Positions 16,663 through 24,418 of a stretch of DNA of 30,087 bases are shown piece by piece. The notes below the pieces were generated by a model, which saw only the letters and a list, made by a program, of their open reading frames with translations, did no database searches and was not told the DNA's origin. The DNA comes from CAZIFG01 sp964539135 (GTDB lineage: Bacteria > Margulisbacteria > Marinamargulisbacteria > GCA-2716485 > CAZIFG01). The position numbers were made by a program, and so were the translations under genes. The stretch is taken from positions 1-30,087 of the forward strand of contig CAZIFG010000020.1 of the NCBI GenBank assembly GCA_964539135.1, in the 5' to 3' direction. Every line of letters begins with the position of its first letter. Within the stretch, counting starts at the first letter, position 1.

Positions 16663-18051
16663 ATGAAGGTCAAAACAAAATCTCAATTTGAGTGCCAAAA
16701 TTGTGGGACCCAGTATCCTGTTTGGCAGGGACATTGTCATTCTTGTCAGCAGTGGAATTCCTTGTTGGAAATTTCTCAAGATGACGCTGGTGGGACTTTT
16801 ACGTCTGAGGGTGGAGTGTCTCGGAAAAAAACGAAGCCTACTCGAATTGTGGATATTTCTCAGGAAAAATATCACAGTGTCTCGTCTGGAATTCGTGATT
16901 TTGATGCCGTTTTAGGTAAGGGATTTGTGAAGGGATCGGTGTGTTTATTGGGGGGGGAACCTGGCATTGGAAAATCTACGGGATTGCTTCAGGTTGCCCA
17001 AAAAATGGCCTTTCAGGGTTTAAATGTTTTGTATGTGACGGGGGAAGAGTCCGCGTCTCAGATTCAATATCGTTCTCACCGTGTGGGTCAAAATCCAGAG
17101 ACGCTTTGGGTGCTTTCGGATTCTAATATGGGCGCTATTTTGTCCCAAATGAAGCATTTAAATCCAGATGTTGTGATTTTAGACTCTATTCAAATGGTGC
17201 ACCATGAATCTTTATCTGCGATGGAAGGTACTGTGACCCAGGTTCGGTTTTGTGCGCAGGTTTTTATTCAGTGGATTAAAGCTCAGGGTGCGATCGGGAT
17301 TTTAATTGGCCATATTACCAAAGAAGGGAATTTGGCGGGGCCCAAAGTTTTAGAGCATATGGTAGACGTCATTTTGTCTTTGGAAGGGGAAAGAAATGAG
17401 CGGTATCGATTGCTGCGCTGCTTTAAAAATCGCTATTCCAGTACGCAGGAAATAGGGGTTTTTGAAATGAAGCAAGAAGGGCTGTCTCAGGTGGATAATC
17501 CTTCGGCTGTTTTTATGGATGAAATGGCGTCTTCTCATCCTGGGTCTGTTATTGTTCCTGTGCTTCAAGGTAATCGGGTCTTTTTAGTCGAAATTCAGGC
17601 CTTGGTGGTGTCTTCTCATTATGGGATGGCCAAACGCAGTGTTGTGGGCGTTGATTCGCATCGTGCGACCCTGATGATTGCGGCTTTAGATAAAAGCGCC
17701 GGGGTTAAATTGGGGGATAAAGATATTTTTCTAAATGTGATCGGGGGGCTTAAGGTTTCAGAACCGGCTGCTGATTTGGGGATGGTTGTGGCGATTATTT
17801 CGTCTTTGCAGGATAGGCCTTTACGAGATAAAATAGGGGTTGTAGGGGAAATTGGATTAACGGGCGAAATTCGGCCGGTTCCACTTCTTCAAAAACGCTT
17901 ACTTGAATTATCCAAGCTTGGATTTACCCATTGTATGGTTTCTGTTAAGGCTAAGGACTTGATAGAAGATTCGCTAGGACTTAAACTGGTGTTTGTATCA
18001 CACATTCATCATGTTATTGAATACTTTATAGGGGTTCCTGCGTATGACTAA
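16663..18051 (+). CDS. radA: DNA repair protein RadA (branch-migration helicase)
   Basis: RadA is a RecA-like, Lon-related hexameric motor that extends recombination intermediates. The 462 residues show the N-terminal C4 zinc finger (C11, C14, C25, C28), Walker A GGEPGIGKST (97-106), Walker B VVILDS (170-175) and the RadA-specific KNRFG position, which here reads KNRYS (255-259). The C-terminal half is the Lon-protease-like scaffold (VVGVDSHRATLM ... LGLKLVFVSHI). It is co-transcribed with clpC, and its last 8 bases overlap the start of the HEAT-repeat gene. The change of the KNRFG glycine to serine is unusual, because that motif lies close to the ATP and DNA sites; the rest of the protein is intact. 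Confidence 0.95.
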   Translation: MKVKTKSQFECQNCGTQYPVWQGHCHSCQQWNSLLEISQDDAGGTFTSEGGVSRKKTKPTRIVDISQEKYHSVSSGIRDFDAVLGKGFVKGSVCLLGGEPGIGKSTGLLQVAQKMAFQGLNVLYVTGEESASQIQYRSHRVGQNPETLWVLSDSNMGAILSQMKHLNPDVVILDSIQMVHHESLSAMEGTVTQVRFCAQVFIQWIKAQGAIGILIGHITKEGNLAGPKVLEHMVDVILSLEGERNERYRLLRCFKNRYSSTQEIGVFEMKQEGLSQVDNPSAVFMDEMASSHPGSVIVPVLQGNRVFLVEIQALVVSSHYGMAKRSVVGVDSHRATLMIAALDKSAGVKLGDKDIFLNVIGGLKVSEPAADLGMVVAIISSLQDRPLRDKIGVVGEIGLTGEIRPVPLLQKRLLELSKLGFTHCMVSVKAKDLIEDSLGLKLVFVSHIHHVIEYFIGVPAYD

Positions 18052-18931
18052 ACCAACACTTGATTCTATTGTTCAGCGGTTGCGCTCGGAAGACGATAGA
18101 TGGAATGCTATTTTAGATTTAAAACTTCATGCCACTGTAGAATGGCTTCCGGAGTTATTGCCTTTATTGAAGGATTCGGAATGGGTTGTCAGATGGTGTA
18201 TTAGTGAAATTTTGGGGGATTTAAACGATAGATCGGTTGTTCCGGATCTTTTAACTTGTCTTCAGGATGACGACCCTCATGTGGTTAAAAATGTTAAAAA
18301 AGCCTTGATTAAATTTAGAGGCAGTATGATTCCGGATCTGGTTCTTTTATATGGGGATAAAGATGTTCGCATTCGTCGGCATGCTCACGATATTGTTACG
18401 GTTTTAGGCGAACGGATTTTGGATGCTCTTTTTGGGGAAGTGCGTAAGCATGATTGGGTGATTGCCAATCGCTTAGCGCATGCGATTTATCAAGTGGGGA
18501 CTCGAGATGCCGAGCATATGCTTGTGGCGCTTTTAGATTATGAGCTTGTTCAAAAGAATGTGGCGGTTATTTTAGGTCTGATGAAAAGTAAAGCTGCGAT
18601 ACCTTATTTTATTCGCTTTCATGAAAATCCCCGCATTCGTCGGGTGGTCTTACAGTCTATTAAAATGATTGGAAAAGATGTGGCGTTTCCTTTAATGATT
18701 AAAGCCTTGGCTAAACCCGCCTATGCAGAAGGCGCTGAGAGCCTTATTTTACGCATTGGACCTGCCATGTTTCCACCGCTTCAATTGGCCGTTGTTCGCG
18801 AAGATATGCCGCGTACCGCTATTTTTAAATTGATGATTCAGATTGGGCATCCTCAGCTGGAAGAACGCTTGGCTACCTTGATTGAAAATCATCCTCAGTT
18901 GCAACCTTTTTTAGATCAAGCTTTGGCTTGA
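18044..18931 (+). CDS. HEAT-repeat protein (PBS-lyase-like repeats)
   Basis: The 295 residues consist almost entirely of HEAT repeats of about 30 residues: for example LKDSEWVVRWCISEILGDLNDRSVVPDLLTCLQDDDPHVVKNVKKAL (about 42-90) and LVLLYGDKDVRIRRHAHDIVTVLG (about 100-123). There is no signal peptide and no catalytic motif, so it is most likely a cytoplasmic protein-binding scaffold. The ATG at 18044 overlaps the end of radA (GTATGACTAA), indicating translational coupling, so it may act with RadA or ClpC; this is inferred from position only. The TGA stop is immediately followed by the palindromic repeat, which probably ends transcription. Confidence 0.8.
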   Translation: MTKPTLDSIVQRLRSEDDRWNAILDLKLHATVEWLPELLPLLKDSEWVVRWCISEILGDLNDRSVVPDLLTCLQDDDPHVVKNVKKALIKFRGSMIPDLVLLYGDKDVRIRRHAHDIVTVLGERILDALFGEVRKHDWVIANRLAHAIYQVGTRDAEHMLVALLDYELVQKNVAVILGLMKSKAAIPYFIRFHENPRIRRVVLQSIKMIGKDVAFPLMIKALAKPAYAEGAESLILRIGPAMFPPLQLAVVREDMPRTAIFKLMIQIGHPQLEERLATLIENHPQLQPFLDQALA

Positions 18932-18933
18932 TC

Positions 18934-18998
18934 GGACTGTTGCGAAAGGCTTATTTTGGCCATGCAGCTGATCCAAACGTAGGCCTTTCGCAACAGTC
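18934..18998. repeat. Palindromic repeat element, short copy (also likely terminator)
   Basis: GACTGTTGCGAAAGGC (18935-18950) is the exact reverse complement of GCCTTTCGCAACAGTC (18983-18998). The interior TTATTTTGGCCAT and GCAGCTGATCCAAACGTAG matches both arms of the long copy at 7420-7556. The 16-bp stem, followed by TTTT and a T-rich stretch on the + strand, can terminate clpC-radA-HEAT transcription. On the minus strand it encodes the last 15 residues and stop of addA. Confidence 0.85.
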
Positions 18999-21074
18999 TT
19001 TTGATTCTTCTATTTTAAATAAGGCTTCATTCGCTAAAAATGGCGCGATGTATGCTGCAAAGGAGGTTTCTTTTTCGACGGGCATATCCTTGTCTATTCC
19101 AGACAAAATGAGTAGGTCTCTGGCACGCGTGAATGCCACGTATAAGAGTCGTTTTTCTTCTTCTTTGGCTTCTTTTTGGATCTCGTCTAAAATCGGATTA
19201 TTTTCGGGTGTGGGATCTTTGTATATGAGGTTGGATACAAGTATGTCTTTGGTGTGAAACATGATGGGGTCTGGTCTTGATATTCTGAATTCTTGGTATA
19301 GTTCGGGTAAAATCACCACCGGAAATTCCAGTCCTTTAGCGGCATGAATGGTCATGATGGAAACGGCGTTTTCGTCACTGGATTCTTGGGAGGGACTTTC
19401 GTTATTGTCGACTTTATATCGCAATTCTGTGATGAATTGGTGCCGATTGCCATGGCAGTTTTCTTCTAGTCTTTGAGTGAGTGTGATGAACAGAGAAAGG
19501 GCTTCTATTTGATGCCGTCCTTGTGGGCCATTCGCGTAATAGGACCAGGCGTTTCTTTCGGTTAAAATTTGGGTTAAAAGTGGCGATATCATGGAATTAA
19601 AGGTCTCTGCTTGCCATCTTTTTAATTCTTTTCCGAGTTTTTGATGGTCTTTATTTGGACTGTGTTCTAAGAGATAAGGTATCGATGCTTTTGGGTTTTG
19701 GAACTGTAATTCGAGAATCTCTTCTACTGGGAGTCTTCCAATGGGGGAACTGAGTACATGAATCCATGCAAGAGTGTCAAAGGGTGACATCAATGCTTTT
19801 ATGAGTGCGATGCTGTCTAAAATAATTTGTTGCCGATAAAATCCGGTGGGTTTTTCTACTTTATTGGGAATGTTGAGTGTATTTAATGCCGTTTGATAGA
19901 GTCCGAAGTTGCTTCTTTTTCTGCAGATGATGGCAATGTCTTTGGGCCTTAGACTTGGCGTTTCTTGAAGAAGGGATTCTATTTTAAGTGCCACATTTTG
20001 ACATTCTTCTTCTTTAGATTGTTTTTGAGTGTAATGGAGGGCTAAAACCTGGCTTTTTTCTTGATTTCTGGTGGCTTTGAGTGGGGAATAGGGATGCTTT
20101 TCTTGATCCATTAAGGCTTTAAATAGCGTGTTTGTGGTCTGAATGATTTGGGGTTGTGTTCTAAAATTTTCTTGCAAGGAGATGACGCTACAGGATTTTG
20201 GGTGTGTTTTAAATTCTGCCATGATCTCTGAAAAGAGATGCGGTTCTGCGCCTCTGAAACTGTAAATGGATTGTTTAACATCACCGACTAAAAATAATTT
20301 AGGGTCTTTGATGTAGCTGTTTTCTTGGCATAAGGCTTGAATGATGGTCCATTGTAGGGAGTCCGTATCTTGAAATTCGTCGACCATAATGGCTTTGTAA
20401 TATTTTTGACAGCTACTTCGACTGTGGTCATTTTGGAGTACTTTTAGGGCGCCTTGGATGAGATCGCTATAATCTAAAGCGCCTTTTTCTTTCTTTTTTG
20501 ACATGTAATGTTGCCATGTTTCTTCTATGACGACCTTGAGATCTTCAATGAAGGGATGCTCATGAGGGATGCCCATGTGTGGGGTTAAGAGTTCTTTTTT
20601 TTGGCAGGCGGAGACAAGTTGTGTTTTGAGTGTGTGTAATTTTATTTTAAAGAGAAGGGCTCTTAGCGATGGGTTGTGGGTAGATGCCAAGCTCTGGATG
20701 GTTTGATTGACGGCTTCTTGTATCATAAAATTGGCTTCGTCTTGCTGTAAAACGGTGAAGGCGGGGTCTACTTGTGCTTCAATGGGGAATTTTCGAATGA
20801 GGGTGCTACAAAATCCGTGTATGGTGGTGATTGGAGCCTCTTTAATGTCATTCCTGTACCCCATTTTCTTAAGGAGTCGTTCTTGAAGTTCTTTGGCGGA
20901 TAATGTTGTAAATGAAATGGCGACAATTTGATTCGCAGACCAGTGGGGATTGGCTGTTAAGAGGTGGCAGTAGCGCTCTACAAATACGCTGGTTTTTCCG
21001 GAACCTGCGCCGGCTTCCACTAAAATATTGTTGGGCGTGTAGACTGCTTTATGTTGGTTTGGCGTGAGTTTCAT
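18951..21074 (-). CDS. addA: AddA-type UvrD/Rep-family helicase without nuclease domain
   Basis: AddA is the ATP-driven 3'-5' helicase of the AddAB complex, which resects double-strand breaks for RecA. Superfamily-1A motifs are complete: Walker A AGAGSGKT (21-28), DEFQDTDS (232-239), VGDVKQSIYSFRGAE (263-277), QENFRT (301-306), MTIHAAKGLEFPVV and LLYVAFTRARDLLIL near the end. The protein has 707 residues, whereas classical AddA has about 1200 with a C-terminal PD-(D/E)XK nuclease; that domain is missing. The last 15 residues (DCCERPTFGSAAWPK) and stop are encoded by the palindromic repeat at 18934-18998, so the C-terminus was rewritten by repeat insertion, though the helicase core is whole. 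It starts 2 bases after the addB stop. A standalone UvrD-like helicase is the alternative, but the pairing with addB argues for AddA. Confidence 0.85.
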   Translation of the reverse strand: MKLTPNQHKAVYTPNNILVEAGAGSGKTSVFVERYCHLLTANPHWSANQIVAISFTTLSAKELQERLLKKMGYRNDIKEAPITTIHGFCSTLIRKFPIEAQVDPAFTVLQQDEANFMIQEAVNQTIQSLASTHNPSLRALLFKIKLHTLKTQLVSACQKKELLTPHMGIPHEHPFIEDLKVVIEETWQHYMSKKKEKGALDYSDLIQGALKVLQNDHSRSSCQKYYKAIMVDEFQDTDSLQWTIIQALCQENSYIKDPKLFLVGDVKQSIYSFRGAEPHLFSEIMAEFKTHPKSCSVISLQENFRTQPQIIQTTNTLFKALMDQEKHPYSPLKATRNQEKSQVLALHYTQKQSKEEECQNVALKIESLLQETPSLRPKDIAIICRKRSNFGLYQTALNTLNIPNKVEKPTGFYRQQIILDSIALIKALMSPFDTLAWIHVLSSPIGRLPVEEILELQFQNPKASIPYLLEHSPNKDHQKLGKELKRWQAETFNSMISPLLTQILTERNAWSYYANGPQGRHQIEALSLFITLTQRLEENCHGNRHQFITELRYKVDNNESPSQESSDENAVSIMTIHAAKGLEFPVVILPELYQEFRISRPDPIMFHTKDILVSNLIYKDPTPENNPILDEIQKEAKEEEKRLLYVAFTRARDLLILSGIDKDMPVEKETSFAAYIAPFLANEALFKIEESKDCCERPTFGSAAWPK

Positions 21075-21076
21075 GT

Positions 21077-23830
21077 TTATCCATAGCCCCCTTTGAATCG
21101 ATCTTTATAGGTACAATGATGTTTGTAGGGGCAGTAGGAACAGGTTTGGGCGCGTGTGCTTTTGACCGCTTCTAAGGGAGTGGGGTCAAAGTTTCCGGAT
21201 GATAATTTTTGATATAACATGTTGAGGTGGTTTTTCAGTTCGTTAAAAAAATGATCTTCTATGATAAAGGGGCGTTTTCGACCCAATTCGAAAACGTCTT
21301 GTTTGCTTTCTTTTGTGCAACATAAGACGGACTTTTTGATGGTGTCGCCGTCTTTGACCTGATAAATAATGCCACCAATGACAAAATCGTCGGGAAAGAG
21401 GACATCATTTAAGGCCAGCATGTAAATGGGGAGTTGTAGGGATCTGAAGGCCTTGATATCGGCCGCTGTAGGTAGCTTACTGCCTGTTTTATAATCTAGT
21501 ACTGCGACGTTTAGTCCGTCTTTTAAGATGACATCGATACTGCCTTTTAATTTAAAAGGGGACTCCAGTGTGAAGCTTGCTTCAAAGGCAAAGGGTTTTA
21601 AGGGGAGGACTTCTTGGGTTTCGGCTTCTAAAATACCGTAAAGGAGGGAAGGGGTTTGATCGGATCCCAAGAGGATTTCTTTTTTAATGTTCCAGAAAAA
21701 ATGATTAGACGGGACTTTTTCCAGATGCCTTAACGTGATTTCTTCCATCCACTGTTCTTGAATGTGAAAGGGGGCGGTTGTTTGTGATCGTTTTTCAAAA
21801 AAATCTTTTAAAATGGCGTGAACGAGGGATCCCCAAACGTTGGCACTGACTTCTTCATTTAATCCTGTTTCAGGTGGGATTTTTAAGATATATCGAAATA
21901 AATACTGCAATTGGCAATTTTGAAAATTTTCCAATTGTGTGGCGGATAGTGCTCTTTGATTTAAGCTGTTTTTTAAGGGTTCTTGTAGGGATTCTTTTTT
22001 AAACTGAAATACAATGGGTGGGGCTTCTTGTGGGTTTAAAGTTTGCTTTTCTTTTTGTGTTTGTATGTTGAGTGTGGGCATGTCGGTCCACTTTTTTTCT
22101 GGATGATATAGCGTGCAGTAGGTTTGAATGTCTTCCAGTTCAGGATGGGCTTCCGATTTACTTAAAATGAGTGGAGATTCTAGGTTTAATGCCATGAGAT
22201 GTTTGACTTTGTTTCTGTTTTTTTGAGGCAACAGGACCGTGGGTATCAGGGCATTAGAAGTCCAGGCTTCCCATTCGTTGCCTTGATTGCAGTAGGGTAA
22301 ATAGAGTGCATCCCATTTTTTTTCGCGGGCGTCTTCTATAGGAATCAGTTCTATTTGAGCCATGCTATTTTTTATTTCAGGTATTTGCAGCGTTTCTAGT
22401 TTGCTTTTTAAGGTTGCAATCAGTGCGTTTCCTGTAAGGGGAGTTTTTATGTTTTGGGTTGTTTTTTCTAGTTGCTTTAGTTGCCTGAAAATTTCCTGAT
22501 AGAGTGTCGGATTGTTTGTTTTTTTTTCAATTTTGAAAAGATGGAGCATGCTATGAAGGGTTTTAAAAAAAGTAGGTATAGGTTCTATGGGTTCAATTTG
22601 TTTAAATAGGGGGGTTAAATAGGCTAAAACCTGTTCATATTGAGTGAGTTTCATCGCTATAGAGAGTGTATTTTCTTCTGTTTTTTCGGTATTTTTTAGT
22701 GTTGTGATGGCTTGGGTTATTTTAGTGAGCCAGATGTCTTTTCCTTCGGAAATGTAGAGGTCGGAGGCCAGTTCATTGATGGCATTTGGTGGCATGCTTA
22801 TTTCGGTGCCTTGCGATTGGAGCGTGCCTGAAAAAGGATTGCTGACAAATTCATTGAGGAGACTGGGTGTAATGGGTTTAGAGAGGAGTTTTAAATAACA
22901 GTCTAAAAAATGGAATAAGGGGCTGTGCTTAAAGGCGAGCGGTGTTTGTACGGGTAACTCATGGGCTTTGAGAGCTTCCAGTAGGGCGATTTGCAGTGTG
23001 CGGTTTTGTGGCCATACAATGCCTATTTTTGGGTTGGGTAGGGCTTGAAGTTTTGCCTTGCAGTTTTTGGCGATCCATAGGGTTTCTTCTTTTTCGTTTG
23101 GGCAGCTGATCATGTCCAATTCGAAGCGCTTTTTTTGAGGCGGTGTTTGAAAATAATGGGTGTTTTGGGGTAGAGATTCGAGGATTTCTGGTATTTCGTC
23201 TGGTAGTAGCGGGTAAAATAGACTGGAAACAGGAATGCTTTCAAGGATGGGGGCGAGTATTTTTTGTTCGTAAGGCAGTAGGGGGGCTTTGAGGATGATA
23301 AATGCATTTTTAAAGGGAGATAAATAGGATTTAAGGCGCTTGAAGTTGGTTTGGATTTCGCTGTATAAGGCGGCACTTTCGGTGTTTTGATGCTGGGTTT
23401 TATGAGCCTGTTGGATTTTTTCTTTTAGATCCCAAAAATAATGGACCCGGTCTTTTTGCGTTTTAGGATAGGCCTTATAAAATGCGGATTTTTCCCATTG
23501 ATAGGTGTAGCTGTAGGTGTGAAGTTCTTTTAATTTTTCTTTGAATCCGGGTGTTTGGAGGAGCGGGGTTAGTTCTTTGGGGGCAAGGTGGTTTTGAAGA
23601 TGGATTTCAAATAAGAGGGCATTTAGGGTATCGATGTGAGAGGTATCTATTTTTAAGGCCTGATTTAAGAGCTGTTGAAACGTTATGCTGGGATGGTTTG
23701 GAATAGGGCCGTTGCTGATGATTAAGGTTGTTCCAGGTTCTTTTTCTAAGGTTGTGTTCAAAATGTCCCAAAAGGGACTTTGTTCCAGTTCGCAGTGGCT
23801 GGATGTGTGGATGAAGCACGTTGTTGTCAT
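21077..23830 (-). CDS. addB: AddB-type nuclease subunit (PD-(D/E)XK with Fe-S cluster)
   Basis: The 917-residue protein pairs with AddA in recombinational repair. The C-terminal nuclease shows H671, D766 in GSIDVIL, D779 and K781 in LDYKTGSK and a Q799-xxx-Y803 motif, so the active site looks complete. C639 and C897, C900, C906 (CSYCPYKHHC) are positioned as the four ligands of the AddB/AdnB iron-sulfur staple. The N-terminal two thirds are diverged helicase-like; at the position of Walker A I see GPIPNHPS and no GKT, so ATPase activity is unlikely. Because AddA here lacks a nuclease, AddB would be the only nuclease of the pair. No ribosome binding site precedes the ATG; TATAAT ends only 6 bases upstream. 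Confidence 0.82.
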   Translation of the reverse strand: MTTTCFIHTSSHCELEQSPFWDILNTTLEKEPGTTLIISNGPIPNHPSITFQQLLNQALKIDTSHIDTLNALLFEIHLQNHLAPKELTPLLQTPGFKEKLKELHTYSYTYQWEKSAFYKAYPKTQKDRVHYFWDLKEKIQQAHKTQHQNTESAALYSEIQTNFKRLKSYLSPFKNAFIILKAPLLPYEQKILAPILESIPVSSLFYPLLPDEIPEILESLPQNTHYFQTPPQKKRFELDMISCPNEKEETLWIAKNCKAKLQALPNPKIGIVWPQNRTLQIALLEALKAHELPVQTPLAFKHSPLFHFLDCYLKLLSKPITPSLLNEFVSNPFSGTLQSQGTEISMPPNAINELASDLYISEGKDIWLTKITQAITTLKNTEKTEENTLSIAMKLTQYEQVLAYLTPLFKQIEPIEPIPTFFKTLHSMLHLFKIEKKTNNPTLYQEIFRQLKQLEKTTQNIKTPLTGNALIATLKSKLETLQIPEIKNSMAQIELIPIEDAREKKWDALYLPYCNQGNEWEAWTSNALIPTVLLPQKNRNKVKHLMALNLESPLILSKSEAHPELEDIQTYCTLYHPEKKWTDMPTLNIQTQKEKQTLNPQEAPPIVFQFKKESLQEPLKNSLNQRALSATQLENFQNCQLQYLFRYILKIPPETGLNEEVSANVWGSLVHAILKDFFEKRSQTTAPFHIQEQWMEEITLRHLEKVPSNHFFWNIKKEILLGSDQTPSLLYGILEAETQEVLPLKPFAFEASFTLESPFKLKGSIDVILKDGLNVAVLDYKTGSKLPTAADIKAFRSLQLPIYMLALNDVLFPDDFVIGGIIYQVKDGDTIKKSVLCCTKESKQDVFELGRKRPFIIEDHFFNELKNHLNMLYQKLSSGNFDPTPLEAVKSTRAQTCSYCPYKHHCTYKDRFKGGYG

Positions 23831-23836
23831 GGGGGT

Positions 23837-23842
23837 ATTATA
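23837..23842 (-). promoter_or_regulatory. Candidate -10 element of addB, near-leaderless
   Basis: On the minus strand a perfect TATAAT ends 6 bases before the addB ATG, so transcription would begin at about the A of the start codon. A good -35 is not evident (CCCACA at 17 bases). There is no purine-rich ribosome binding site, which is consistent with a leaderless transcript. Confidence 0.35.
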
Positions 23843-23895
23843 GCGTATATGGGGCTTGATGTGGGGCGTTTACTTGTTCCCTGTCGGTAAAACCC

Positions 23896-23917
23896 GGACC
23901 CTGAGCGTAGTTGAAGG
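23896..23917 (+). repeat. CCCTGAGC-n-GTCGAAGG-type dispersed repeat, copy 1
   Basis: The sequence GGACCCTGAGCGTAG plus TTGAAGG matches the copies at 24315-24339 and, inverted, at 30028-30052. Motifs of the form CCCTGAGC-n-GTCGAAGG are known as dispersed intergenic repeats in many bacteria. Confidence 0.75.
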
Positions 23918-23945
23918 AGCGTAGGTGCTATTCCAATTTGAATTT

Positions 23946-23968
23946 CAGCGTTGAATATCCTTCGGCTC
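23946..23968 (+). repeat. CAGCGTTGAATAT direct repeat, left copy
   Basis: A 23-base sequence starting CAGCGTTGAATAT and ending TTCGGCTC occurs here and at 29966-29988 with one difference, in the same orientation and 6020 bases apart, bracketing the dinD remnant, phosphatase and ligase-reductase genes. Confidence 0.75.
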
Positions 23969-23994
23969 AAAAAGAGCCCCTCGGGCGTTCACCA

Positions 23995-24035
23995 GAAGCG
24001 GTTGCCCCTGTTCTGCGAACAGGGATCGCCGCTTC
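23995..24035. repeat. Large two-part hairpin
   Basis: GAAGCGG (23995-24001) pairs with CCGCTTC (24029-24035), and inside it CCCTGTTC (24006-24013) pairs with GAACAGGG (24017-24024) around the loop TGC. The 15 base pairs with a small internal bulge would be very stable. There is no T run, so it is not a classical terminator; it looks like part of the repeat unit. Confidence 0.75.
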
Positions 24036-24039
24036 CTCA

Positions 24040-24284
24040 AAATTAGCCTATTTTTTATCTATGGTTACGCTAAAATTCAAAGAATTTGCAGCGGCTATTA
24101 CGGATTATAATGTTCAAAAAGAGGACATTTTTGGTACAAATCCAATTGCAAAAGAGTATGTTAAAAATAACGGAGATGTTCATGGGTTTTAGAAAAAAGT
24201 GATATTTGACCTGAAGATCTTGGGCCTGAGGAAGATATCCAAAAACTGAAGCGACGTCTTGAGAGTCAAGAAATTGGGGGGTGA
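24040..24284 (+). pseudogene. DinD-like (DNA-damage-inducible protein D) C-terminal remnant
   Basis: The first frame reads FKEFAAAITDYNVQKEDIFG and then TNPIAKEYVKNNGDVHG, stopping at 24192. The next frame continues with VLEKSDI, a TGA at 24207, then PEDLGPEEDIQKLKRRLESQ and a stop at 24282-24284. Joined, this resembles the C-terminus of the DinD family as I remember it (a HNV/NN-x-V region followed by GI-x-PE-x-LPPEEDIKKLERR). About two thirds of the gene, including the N-terminal KilA/Bro-like part, is missing; repeats occupy the place where it should be. One single-base frameshift near 24185 and an in-frame TGA show decay. The identification is from memory of the family. Confidence 0.55.
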
Positions 24285-24418
24285 TGGGGGCAGTATACGA
24301 TGATACAACTTCTCGGACACTGGGCGCCGTCGAAGGGTCGTAGATGTCTAAACCCCGGCATATGTGATGTGGTTCTGAGTTTTTGACAGGCTCACTCACT
24401 GTATTTTTTTATTATTAC
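24285..24418. other. Short non-coding stretch after the dinD remnant
   Basis: It holds repeat copy 2 (24315-24339) and the end of the phosphatase transcription unit. I see no gene and no convincing terminator; a weak ACAG...CTGT arrangement at about 24387-24402 precedes a T run on the + strand. Confidence 0.4.
24315..24339 (+). repeat. CCCTGAGC-n-GTCGAAGG-type dispersed repeat, diverged copy 2
   Basis: GGACACTGGGCGCC followed by GTCGAAGGGTC differs from the inverted copy at 30028-30052 at 4 of 25 positions. The downstream GTAGA is also shared with the flank of that copy. Confidence 0.6.

Larger units (their letters stand above)
23831..24060. other. Repeat-rich intergenic region before the dinD remnant
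   Basis: No intact gene is seen. The stretch contains one copy of the CCCTGAGCGTAG-TTGAAGG repeat (23896-23917), a CAGCGTTGAATAT repeat (23946-23968), a small hairpin GGCTC AAAAA GAGCC (23964-23978) and a large two-part hairpin (23995-24035). An open frame runs through the repeats into the dinD fragment but has no codon or family support. Confidence 0.6.

Noticed and set aside
23911..24060. Open frame running from the repeats into the dinD remnant
   Set aside because: The first 50 codons are repeat sequence (hairpins and the CAGCGTTGAATAT unit), so it is a chance fusion rather than a gene.
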